Shown here: positions 7,389 to 13,221 of the stretch, one piece after another
Position numbering within the stretch: the first letter of the stretch is position 1
Layout: every line of letters starts with the position of its first letter
Origin: Accumulibacter sp.
Lineage (GTDB): Bacteria > Pseudomonadota > Gammaproteobacteria > Burkholderiales > Rhodocyclaceae
Length of the DNA: 13,221 nucleotides
NCBI GenBank assembly: GCA_031264825.1
Contig: JAISDL010000156.1
Location: 1 to 13,221 of the forward strand
Direction: 5' to 3'
Program-made: the position numbers and the translations under genes
Notes under the pieces: model-generated
The model's database searches: none
What the model was told of the DNA's origin: nothing
The model's input: the letters and a program-made list of their open reading frames with translations, nothing else

Positions 7389-8060
7389 CTAACTTCTCTG
7401 TCTCCTGTCCTCTGTCTCCTGATTCCTGAGGCCGGAGGCCGTTCTGTCTTCTGCCGCGCGCACTTCTTTTGCGTACGACCGCGCCGTGTCGCGCACGCCG
7501 TCCCAGTCGGTATAGTCGATTTCGGAGCATCCGTCGGCTTCTCCGCCCGTGATGAGCATGATGAGCCGGATGCACGCGCGGTCGAAGGCGCCGTAGCGCG
7601 GGTATTCGAGCGCGCCCGCGACGACGTCGACGCGCGTCGGCGCCCAGTTCGTTCTCTTCAACAGGCGGCGCGTGTAGGAGTGTTTCGCCGGGTCGCGCTT
7701 CTCGGGTTTTCGCGCCGTCAAGGAGACGGTCATCAAGAGCGTCGGCGTCGCGTCGAGCCACGCCTTGTGCGCGGCGATCGTTTCGTACAGCGCGCTTGTG
7801 AAAAAACCGTAACGGACCGAGACGATAAAGCCCGCGCCGACGTAGCTTTGAGCGTCGATCGTCGCGCCGTGCCGCAATTCCTCGACGTCGACGGCAAGGC
7901 CCGAATTTCTGATTTCGTCCGCGACGACGCCGGCGATTTTTCGGCTGTGGCCGAAGCGGCTGCTGTAAAAAAGCAGAACGCGCCTGGAGGGTTTTTTCTC
8001 AGGCATGGATTTTTCCGAAGGATTTTCGTCGAGCGTCATTTCCGGCGTCGTGTTTTTCAT
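7389..8060 (-). CDS. hemG: HemG-type flavodoxin-like protoporphyrinogen IX dehydrogenase
   Basis: Membrane-associated FMN flavodoxin-fold enzyme of haem synthesis; in E. coli HemG oxidises protoporphyrinogen IX to protoporphyrin IX using menaquinone. Visible features: an FMN phosphate loop at the start of the fold (YSSRFGHS, 32-39), SVRYG (81-85), the HemG-specific ARKPEKR (116-122), GALEYPRY (149-156), IRLIMLITGGE (164-174) and YTDWD (183-187). All of these align with E. coli HemG (181 aa). This version has 223 residues. About 18 extra lie at the N terminus, and an internal ATG at 8006 (MPEKKPSRR...) matches the family start better and may be the true one. About 14 extra lie at the C terminus (210-223), where the reading frame runs through a heptamer repeat and stops at a TAG inside the repeat element. 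Divergent from the ugpB-like gene. Family assignment is strong; the exact start is uncertain. Confidence 0.9.
   Translation of the reverse strand: MKNTTPEMTLDENPSEKSMPEKKPSRRVLLFYSSRFGHSRKIAGVVADEIRNSGLAVDVEELRHGATIDAQSYVGAGFIVSVRYGFFTSALYETIAAHKAWLDATPTLLMTVSLTARKPEKRDPAKHSYTRRLLKRTNWAPTRVDVVAGALEYPRYGAFDRACIRLIMLITGGEADGCSEIDYTDWDGVRDTARSYAKEVRAAEDRTASGLRNQETEDRRQRS
7399..7428 (-). repeat. Heptamer array inside the 3' end of hemG
   Basis: TGTCTCC, TGTCCTC, TGTCTCC, TGATTCC, TGA on the plus strand. It matches the array at 9718-9747 along its whole length with about one substitution before the final bases. It is translated as the C-terminal tail of HemG. Confidence 0.85.
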
Positions 8061-8071
8061 GGGCTTCTTAT

Positions 8072-8077
8072 ATTATG
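8072..8077 (-). promoter_or_regulatory. Possible -10 box of hemG
   Basis: On the minus strand this reads CATAAT, five of six matches to TATAAT, in an AT-rich patch of the 113-bp divergent hemG/ugpB-like spacer. No good -35 is visible. Transcription would begin around 8065, only ~5 nt before the ATG at 8060. This would fit better with the internal start at 8006 or with leaderless initiation. Confidence 0.3.
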
Positions 8078-8162
8078 CAAGATAAGCATGACCGCATCGC
8101 CCGATTGGGGTGGATTTTTTTGATCGAGGTCTCTTTTGTACCTTGATTGGAATTCTTTTATC

Positions 8163-8167
8163 GAGGG
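8163..8167 (+). promoter_or_regulatory. Ribosome binding site of the ugpB-like gene
   Basis: GAGGG with a 6-nt spacer to ATG 8174. It supports this start over the upstream in-frame TTG at 8147. Confidence 0.6.
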
Positions 8168-8173
8168 AATCGT

Positions 8174-9481
8174 ATGTTTTCATCCAGACTGTTGAAGGCG
8201 GGGATCGCCGCGCTCTTTCTTCCCGCGTGTATTTCCGTCGGCGTCGCCGCGCCGAAAAAACCCGCCGCGCCGAAACCCGTCGACCCTGTCGTCATCGAGC
8301 TTGAGCACCGGCTCCCGGAGGAGCAGGCCGAGCGCCTCCAACCGCTCGTCGATGCGTTCAACGCGCAGCAAAAGGCCGTCGATGTGCGTGTGTTGCGCCG
8401 GGTCGAGGGGCGGCCGCCGAAGCACCTCAACCTGGTGACGCGCGAAGAACACGCGCGTTTCGTCGCGAACAAGGCGCGCTTCAGGCCGATTGCCGACCTC
8501 CTGAGGGAGGCGAGGGTGGCTTTCAACGCAAGGAGCCTTTCTCCGGAACTCAAGAATGCGATGGTCAATGAGCGCGGGCAACTCCTGGCCTTGCCGGTCG
8601 CTTATTCGACGCCGGTTCTGTTCTTCAACAAAACGGCTTTCGAGAAAGCGGGGCTCGACCCGAATTCGCCGCCGAAGACCTGGCGTGAGGTGCAGGATGC
8701 CGCCGGAAAGCTCTACAAGTCGGGCGTACTTTGCCCCTTCACCACGTCCTGGCCGGCCTGGGTCATGATCGACAACATGAGCGCCTGGAACGGCGCGCGT
8801 CTGACCGACCCGCGCGGGCGGCTGGCGTTTGACGGCCTCGTGCAAATCAAGCACGTCGCGATGATGACGAACTGGTACAAGGCCGGTTACTTCCTGCCCT
8901 TCGGTGCGGCCGACGAGGCAGACCGCCGCTTTGCGTTCGGCGAATGCGCGATGCTGACGAGCGCGTCGTCGATTTACCCGACGCTTCGCGCGACAGGAGC
9001 GTTCGACGTGGGGGTTTCGACCCTGCCCTACCACGACGACGTTTATGGCGCGCCGAAAAACACGCTGACCGACGGCGCGTCGCTATGGGTCGCCAGCGGC
9101 CTGAAGCCCGCGGAAAGGCGGGCCGTCGGGCAGTTCCTGCGATACCTCGTCGCGCCGGACGTCCAGACGAGGATCACCGTCGTAGGCGGTTTTCTCCCGA
9201 TGACGCCCGCGTCGCGCGCGGCGGTGACGAGTCATTTGCTCAAAGACGACGTCGCCGCCTTGCTGGTCGCGCAGACGCAGTTGAGCGCGAAGGCGCAACC
9301 GCCGCGCGTCCGCGTGTCACAGGTCGAGGCGGTGCGCATGATCGTCGACAAGGAACTCGACGACGTCTGGGCGAACGTGAAACCCGCGAAAGAAGCGCTG
9401 GAGACGGCGGTCGAGCGGGGGAACGCCGTACTCTTCGCCAAGCCGCCGCGTTCCGTGCCCCGAAAAGCGGCGAAAAAGTAA
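8174..9481 (+). CDS. UgpB-like ABC transporter substrate-binding protein (orphan)
   Basis: Periplasmic solute-binding protein of the family that includes the glycerol-3-phosphate binder UgpB. The 435-residue length is close to E. coli UgpB (438). An N-terminal signal (about 1-26) has a probable cleavage after GVAA; an LPAC sequence at 16-19 could alternatively be a weak lipobox. Family landmarks include STPVLFFNK (145-153), AGLDPNSPPKTW, a SAWNG segment, GECAML, TDGASLWV (299-306), GGFLPMT and IVDKELDDVW, then TAVERGN near the C terminus. The N-terminal third is poorly conserved: the E. coli segment around LQVYEVG corresponds to something like LNLVTREE here, so the ligand may differ. No permease or ATPase genes are adjacent. 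The start at 8174 has GAGGG 6 nt upstream; an in-frame TTG at 8147 is less likely. A heptamer-like array begins directly at the stop codon. Gene symbol left empty because the substrate is unproven. Confidence 0.87.
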   Translation: MFSSRLLKAGIAALFLPACISVGVAAPKKPAAPKPVDPVVIELEHRLPEEQAERLQPLVDAFNAQQKAVDVRVLRRVEGRPPKHLNLVTREEHARFVANKARFRPIADLLREARVAFNARSLSPELKNAMVNERGQLLALPVAYSTPVLFFNKTAFEKAGLDPNSPPKTWREVQDAAGKLYKSGVLCPFTTSWPAWVMIDNMSAWNGARLTDPRGRLAFDGLVQIKHVAMMTNWYKAGYFLPFGAADEADRRFAFGECAMLTSASSIYPTLRATGAFDVGVSTLPYHDDVYGAPKNTLTDGASLWVASGLKPAERRAVGQFLRYLVAPDVQTRITVVGGFLPMTPASRAAVTSHLLKDDVAALLVAQTQLSAKAQPPRVRVSQVEAVRMIVDKELDDVWANVKPAKEALETAVERGNAVLFAKPPRSVPRKAAKK

Positions 9482-9503
9482 GAGGGATCAGGGATCAGAT
9501 CAG
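9482..9503 (+). repeat. CAGGGAT heptamer array directly after the ugpB-like gene
   Basis: GAGGGAT, CAGGGAT, CAGATCAG, beginning at the first base after the stop codon. A short variant of the CAGGAGA array, like the one at 6552. Confidence 0.7.
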
Positions 9504-9507
9504 TGAG

Positions 9508-9524
9508 CGGCGGCTTCGCCGCCG
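9508..9524 (+). repeat. CGGCGGC hairpin with TTC loop
   Basis: Perfect 7-bp stem CGGCGGC / GCCGCCG around TTC, 26 nt after the ugpB-like stop. Read on the minus strand, hairpin plus CTCACTGATCTGATCCC parallels the 103-140 element. It could work as an RNA 3'-end stabiliser; there is no T-run. Confidence 0.75.
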
Positions 9525-9550
9525 GAGTGGATATGTGAAACACCGATCGG

Positions 9551-9634
9551 AAACCCCTCCCCATCCCTCCCCTTGTCAGGGGAGGGAGTCACGCATCTCC
9601 CCTCCCTGACAAGGGGAGGGATGGGGAGGGGTTT
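9551..9634. repeat. Long inverted repeat with 31-bp perfect arms
   Basis: Arms 9551-9581 and 9604-9634 are exact reverse complements, built of AAACCCCTCCCC and CCCTTGTCAGGG-type sequence, with a 22-nt centre that itself nearly pairs. As RNA it would form a very stable long hairpin between the convergent ugpB-like and DUF3829 genes. Confidence 0.9.
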
Positions 9635-9653
9635 CAAGAATCAGAAAAAGGAA

Positions 9654-9685
9654 ACGGGAGACAGATTAAAACGGGAGACAGATTA
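9654..9685 (+). repeat. Direct repeat ACGGGAGACAGATTA, two copies
   Basis: ACGGGAGACAGATTA at 9654-9668 and 9671-9685, exact, separated by 2 nt. Contains the GGGAGACAGA core seen at 7329-7338 after the CAP gene. Confidence 0.8.
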
Positions 9686-9690
9686 TTTTC

Positions 9691-9705
9691 CGGCGCTTCG
9701 CGCCG
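9691..9705 (+). terminator. CGGCGC-TTC-GCGCCG hairpin, possible terminator for the ugpB-like gene
   Basis: Perfect 6-bp stem with a TTC loop; on the plus strand a five-T run follows 4 nt after the stem (CATATTTTTC). A usable but imperfect intrinsic terminator for plus-strand transcripts. It is also one of the TTC-loop hairpin family. Confidence 0.45.
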
Positions 9706-9717
9706 CATATTTTTCTC

Positions 9718-9747
9718 TGTCTCCTGTCCTCTGTCTCCTGACTCCTG
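9718..9747 (-). repeat. Heptamer array abutting the DUF3829 stop codon
   Basis: TGTCTCC, TGTCCTC, TGTCTCC, TGACTCC, TG on the plus strand; the next three bases are the complement of the DUF3829 stop TAA. Nearly identical to the array at 7399-7428. Confidence 0.85.
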
Positions 9748-10698
9748 TTACATCCGGTTCCGTTCCTGCACCGCGCGGTTGTACTGTTCGACGGCGCTGT
9801 TGAAACGGCTGGGGTTGTTCTTGCGCGCTTCGCGGTAATAGCCCGCGAACGCGATGAGGTTCTCCTCGATCGATTCGTAGCGGTCGATCCTTGGGAGCGT
9901 CTTCGACTTCGCGTCCGCTTTCGCGTCTTTTTCCTTGCGCTTGGCGTGCTCGACCTTCATCGCTTCGATATTGGTTTCCATCTCGGCGAGTTGCGCGTTG
10001 GCGGCGTCGAGTTTGGCCTGATCCTTGAAATCCTCGGCGGTGTCGAAGGTGTCGATGATCTTTTCGGCGGCGGCCATCGCCAAAGACGTGTGCATTTCGA
10101 GGAGCAGACCTTTCTTCTTGTACTCCGCCAGGGCCTTTTCGCTCGCCTGCTTGGCGACGATGTCGACCTGCTTGTCGAATTCATCGACGGCCGCGTACAG
10201 CGTCTGCATGCCTTCGTGGTAGGCGACGAGAAGCTGCTTGCCTTTTTCGCCCTTGTCGTCCTCGTATTTCTTGGCCTTGTTGTATTCCTGCAACTGATTC
10301 CACGTCGGAAGGAATTTGTCGACGACGCTCAGCAGGTTTTTCCCCGCCGCATCGACGCCCGCCGGGAGCTTTCCGGGGAGCGCGATCGCTTCCTGGAGCC
10401 TTTTGACGAAAACGTCGTCGAGCATGTACGAATCGGTGCGTATCTGTTGGAACTCGCCGTTTTTCGCTCTTTGCGCCGACCGGTCCTGCCTCTTTTTCTG
10501 GCTGATGAGAGGCATGATCCTGTTGTTCAGCTCGATGTATACTTGCGCTTTTTCACGCCAGTCGGTTTCGGCGTTTCCGCTGGATTTCTTTGCGGCGACG
10601 GCGTTTTTCTGACCTGCCGCGGGAGTCTCCGATTCGCCGCAGCCCGATAGAGCGATGCCCATGCACGCGAGCAGGGCCCAATACAGTTTTTTGCTCAT
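9748..10698 (-). CDS. DUF3829 (YiiG-like) lipoprotein
   Basis: A 316-residue predicted lipoprotein. The signal peptide has KK at 3-4, a hydrophobic core, and a lipobox LSGC with the lipidated cysteine at C20. A short Ala/Lys linker follows. The mature part is charged and almost wholly helical in character, beginning WREKAQVYIELNNRIMP and including a very Lys/Glu/Ala-rich segment around 205-265 that probably forms coiled coil. This arrangement, with the Y-x-E-L-N-N-R start and a C-terminal region on Tyr/Asn/Arg spacing (YREARKNNPSRFNSAVEQYN), matches my recollection of the DUF3829/YiiG family, whose function is unknown. AGGGAAA lies 5 nt before the ATG, and a good -10 box lies about 65 nt further upstream. 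Divergent from alaS. The stop codon abuts a heptamer array. Lipoprotein nature is near certain; family call is fairly sure. Confidence 0.85.
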   Translation of the reverse strand: MSKKLYWALLACMGIALSGCGESETPAAGQKNAVAAKKSSGNAETDWREKAQVYIELNNRIMPLISQKKRQDRSAQRAKNGEFQQIRTDSYMLDDVFVKRLQEAIALPGKLPAGVDAAGKNLLSVVDKFLPTWNQLQEYNKAKKYEDDKGEKGKQLLVAYHEGMQTLYAAVDEFDKQVDIVAKQASEKALAEYKKKGLLLEMHTSLAMAAAEKIIDTFDTAEDFKDQAKLDAANAQLAEMETNIEAMKVEHAKRKEKDAKADAKSKTLPRIDRYESIEENLIAFAGYYREARKNNPSRFNSAVEQYNRAVQERNRM

Positions 10699-10763
10699 GA
10701 ACGTTTCCCTGAATAAGAAGTAAGGATGAAAGGTGGGACAATCCCTGAAAATCCGAACTCGAT

Positions 10764-10792
10764 ATTATACTTACTGACGGCGCCCAGGGAAA
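10764..10792 (-). promoter_or_regulatory. Probable sigma70-type promoter of the DUF3829 gene
   Basis: The minus strand carries a perfect TATAAT (10769 down to 10764). At 17-nt spacing there is TTTCCC (10792-10787), a three-of-six match to the -35 consensus. The predicted transcript start near 10757 leaves a ~58-nt leader before the ATG at 10698. Confidence 0.5.
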
Positions 10793-10798
10793 ACGAAA

Positions 10799-10827
10799 TT
10801 CGCCGTTTGGAACTTCGGTGCTAGAAT
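10799..10827 (+). promoter_or_regulatory. Possible alaS promoter
   Basis: TAGAAT at 10822-10827 matches five of six -10 positions; TTCGCC at 10799-10804 is a weak -35 at 17-nt spacing. The start would be near 10834, giving a leader of about 20-30 nt. It lies almost back to back with the DUF3829 promoter, so the two may compete or share control. Confidence 0.35.
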
Positions 10828-10864
10828 CCCGAATCCCTCAACCACCGCATTGCCGATGTTTCCG

Positions 10865-13221
10865 ATGAAAAGCGCTGAAATCCGCGAAAAATTCCTCCGT
10901 TTTTTCGAATCGAAGGGGCACACGATCGTCGCTTCGAGTTCGCTCGTGCCGCACAACGACCCCAGCCTGCTTTTTACGAACGCGGGGATGAACCAGTTCA
11001 AGGACGTTTTCCTGGGCTTCGATACGCGCCCCTACGTGCGCGCGACGACGGCGCAGAAGTGCGTCCGCGCGGGCGGAAAACACAACGACCTCGAAAACGT
11101 CGGCTATACGGCGCGTCATCAAACCTTCTTCGAGATGCTCGGCAATTTTTCGTTCGGGGACTATTTCAAGCACGACGCACTGCTTTATGCGTGGGAACTT
11201 CTGACCGACGTATTCCGGCTGCCGCCTGAACGCCTCTGGGCGACCGTCTATGCCGAGGACGACGAGGCGTATTCGATCTGGCACGATACGATCGGGCTTT
11301 CCGAAGAACGCATCGTCCGCATCGGCGACAACAAGGGTGCGCGCTACGCGTCCGACAATTTCTGGATGATGGGCGACACCGGCCCCTGCGGCCCGTGTTC
11401 CGAAATCTTCTACGACCACGGCGAAGGCATCCCCGGCGGTCCGCCGGGGTCGCCCGACGAAGACGGCGACCGTTACATCGAAATCTGGAACAACGTCTTC
11501 ATGCAGTTCAACCGCGACGAGAACGGCGTCCTGCACAAGCTGCCGCGCCCGTCCGTCGACACCGGAATGGGTCTCGAGCGCATCGCCGCCGTCCTGCAAC
11601 ACGTCAACAGCAATTACGATACCGACGTGTTCGCCAATCTCGTGAAAGCCGCGGCGCGCGAGACGAGCGGCGCCGACCTGCAAAGCCCGTCGCTGCGCGT
11701 GCTCGCCGACCACATCCGCGCGTGTTCCTTCCTGATCGCCGACGGCGTCATTCCCGGAAACGAAGGGCGCGGCTACGTCCTGCGCCGCATCATCCGCCGT
11801 GCGATACGCCACGGCTACAAACTCGGCGCGCGCGCGCCGTTTTTCCACCGCATCGTCCCCGACCTCGTCGCCGAGATGGGCGGCGCCTACCCCGAACTCG
11901 TTTCGGGCCGCGCGCGCATCGTCGGGACTCTGAGCCAGGAAGAAACGCGCTTCTTCACGACGATCGACAACGGAATGGCGATTCTGGAGGGCGAACTTAG
12001 GTCGCTCAAAGCGGGTCGGGCCTTCGACGGCGAAACGGCGTTCAAGTTGCACGACACCTTCGGCTTTCCGCTGGACCTGACGGCCGACGTTTGCCGCGAG
12101 CGCGGCGTGGCCGTCGACGAGACCGGTTTCGAGGCGGCGATGGCGCGACAGAAAGAACTCGCGCGCGCCGCCGGGAAATTCAAAATGGCCGCCGCGCTCG
12201 AATACGCGGGTCCCGAGACCCTCTTTCACGGCTACGAATCGCTCGAATTCCAGGGGCGGGCGATCGCGCTTTACCGCGAAGGCGCGGTCGTCGACGAATT
12301 GCTCGAAGGCGATTCGGGGACCGTCGTCCTCGACCAGACGCCGTTCTACGCCGAATCCGGCGGGCAAGTCGGCGACCGCGGCGTCCTGCGCGCGCCCGAC
12401 GCGATCTTCGCCGTCGAGGATACGCAGAAAATCCAGGCCTCCGTCGTCGGGCACCAGGGCGTGCTGAAAACCGGGCGGCTCAAGGTCGGCGACCCGGTCG
12501 ACGCGCGTGTCGATACCGCGTCGCGCCGCCGGACGATGCGCAATCACTCGGCGACGCATTTGATGCACAAGGCATTGCGCGAAGTCCTCGGCGCACACGT
12601 GCAGCAAAAAGGCTCGCAGGTCGACGCGGCGCGGACGCGCTTCGACTTCTCGCACGACCGTCCGATGACCGGCGACGAGATCCGCCGCGTCGAAGCGCTC
12701 GTCAACGCCGAAATCCTCGAAGACGCCGAATGTCTGCACCGCGTCATGCCGATCGACAAGGCGCGCGAAATCGGCGCGATGATGCTCTTTGGCGAAAAAT
12801 ACGGTGAAAACGTCCGCGTCGTCGACATCGGTTCGTCGCGCGAATTTTGCGGCGGAACGCACGTGCGGCGCACCGGAGAAATCGGCGCTTTCCTGATCGT
12901 TGCCGAGAGCGGCATCGCGGCGGGGATTCGGCGTGTCGAAGCCGTGACGGGCGACAACGCGATTGCCCGTATGCGGGAGACCGAAGACGCCTTGGGCCAA
13001 GTGGCGGGGCTTCTGAAGGTCGCGCCCGCCGACGCGCCGACGCGTGTCGGCGCGCTGATCGCCGAAGCCCGTCAGGCCGAACGCGAGCGCGCGCAGCTCA
13101 AAAACAAACTCGCGTCGGTGCAAGGCGGCGACCTCGCCGCGACCGCGGTCGAAGTCAAGGGCGTGCGCGTTCTCACGGCGACGCTCGAAGGCGCGGACAT
13201 CAACGCGCTCCGCGCGACGGT
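10865..13221 (+). CDS. alaS: Alanyl-tRNA synthetase, 3'-truncated by window edge
   Basis: Class II synthetase that charges tRNA-Ala and edits mischarged Ser/Gly. 785 codons are present out of the usual ~870-880; the reading frame is open to the last base, so the end is missing because of the window, not a mutation. The N-terminal aminoacylation core is typical (AEIREKFLRFFESKGH, SSSLVPHNDPSLLFTNAGMNQFK, RHQTFFEMLGNFSFGDYF, GDTGPCGPCSEI, DTGMGLERIAAVLQ). The editing domain has its zinc/catalytic set H561-xxx-H565 (NHSATHL) and C662-xxx-H666 (CGGTHV). The C-terminal domain starts after about residue 690. I chose the ATG at 10865, giving MKSAEIREKF as in E. coli; an in-frame ATG at 10856 would add MFP. 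No strong ribosome site precedes either. Divergent from the DUF3829 gene. Confidence 0.96.
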   Translation, partial: MKSAEIREKFLRFFESKGHTIVASSSLVPHNDPSLLFTNAGMNQFKDVFLGFDTRPYVRATTAQKCVRAGGKHNDLENVGYTARHQTFFEMLGNFSFGDYFKHDALLYAWELLTDVFRLPPERLWATVYAEDDEAYSIWHDTIGLSEERIVRIGDNKGARYASDNFWMMGDTGPCGPCSEIFYDHGEGIPGGPPGSPDEDGDRYIEIWNNVFMQFNRDENGVLHKLPRPSVDTGMGLERIAAVLQHVNSNYDTDVFANLVKAAARETSGADLQSPSLRVLADHIRACSFLIADGVIPGNEGRGYVLRRIIRRAIRHGYKLGARAPFFHRIVPDLVAEMGGAYPELVSGRARIVGTLSQEETRFFTTIDNGMAILEGELRSLKAGRAFDGETAFKLHDTFGFPLDLTADVCRERGVAVDETGFEAAMARQKELARAAGKFKMAAALEYAGPETLFHGYESLEFQGRAIALYREGAVVDELLEGDSGTVVLDQTPFYAESGGQVGDRGVLRAPDAIFAVEDTQKIQASVVGHQGVLKTGRLKVGDPVDARVDTASRRRTMRNHSATHLMHKALREVLGAHVQQKGSQVDAARTRFDFSHDRPMTGDEIRRVEALVNAEILEDAECLHRVMPIDKAREIGAMMLFGEKYGENVRVVDIGSSREFCGGTHVRRTGEIGAFLIVAESGIAAGIRRVEAVTGDNAIARMRETEDALGQVAGLLKVAPADAPTRVGALIAEARQAERERAQLKNKLASVQGGDLAATAVEVKGVRVLTATLEGADINALRAT

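Noticed and set aside
7357..7761. 134-codon minus-strand frame inside hemG
   Set aside because: Out-of-frame shadow of hemG; the hemG frame carries all family motifs.
8221..8230. LPAC as a lipobox making the UgpB-like protein a lipoprotein
   Set aside because: Proline at -2 is atypical and a good signal peptidase I site (GVAA) follows seven residues later, so a soluble periplasmic protein is more likely. Not fully excluded.

Overview
This window reads as chromosomal DNA of a high-GC proteobacterium, most likely a betaproteobacterium. The evidence is the homodimeric-type pyruvate dehydrogenase operon aceE-aceF-lpdA, whose lipoamide dehydrogenase carries its own N-terminal lipoyl domain. That fusion is familiar from betaproteobacteria (Neisseria and Ralstonia types). 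I cannot name a genus from sequence alone.

Layout. 1-553 is a non-coding leader with repeat elements at its left end and the probable aceE control region at its right end. 554-6389 is a tight three-gene operon (gaps of 10 and 9 nt) encoding E1, E2 and E3 of pyruvate dehydrogenase, which makes acetyl-CoA from pyruvate. 6390-6795 is about 400 bp of stacked repeats. 6796-7302 encodes a small secreted CAP/SCP-domain protein. 7389-8060, on the minus strand, encodes a HemG-type flavodoxin-like protoporphyrinogen oxidase, convergent with the CAP gene. 8174-9481 encodes a UgpB-like periplasmic substrate-binding protein without neighbouring transporter genes. 9482-9747 is a second dense repeat block. 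9748-10698, on the minus strand, encodes a DUF3829 (YiiG-like) lipoprotein. From 10865 to the right edge runs alaS (alanyl-tRNA synthetase), cut off by the window end after 785 codons. Apart from the pdh operon, the genes look like independent single-gene units.

The most unusual signal lies between the genes. Heptameric arrays (unit CAGGAGA, with variants such as CAGAGGA, CAGGGGA and TCAGGGA) sit 0-4 nt after the stop codons of lpdA, the CAP gene, the ugpB-like gene and the DUF3829 gene. In every case the purine-rich strand is the sense strand of the gene that has just ended. At the fifth gene end, hemG, the array has entered the reading frame: the last ~14 residues of HemG are repeat-encoded and its stop codon lies in the conserved spacer of the element. 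Several arrays are paired with a small GC-rich hairpin whose loop is three nucleotides (TTC/GAA). Other repeat types in the same gaps are a 69-bp tandem unit with a GTTGGGC...GCCCAAC hairpin, a 31-bp perfect inverted repeat and a CGCGAAAGN nonamer run. No transposase, phage, CRISPR, rRNA or tRNA gene was seen.
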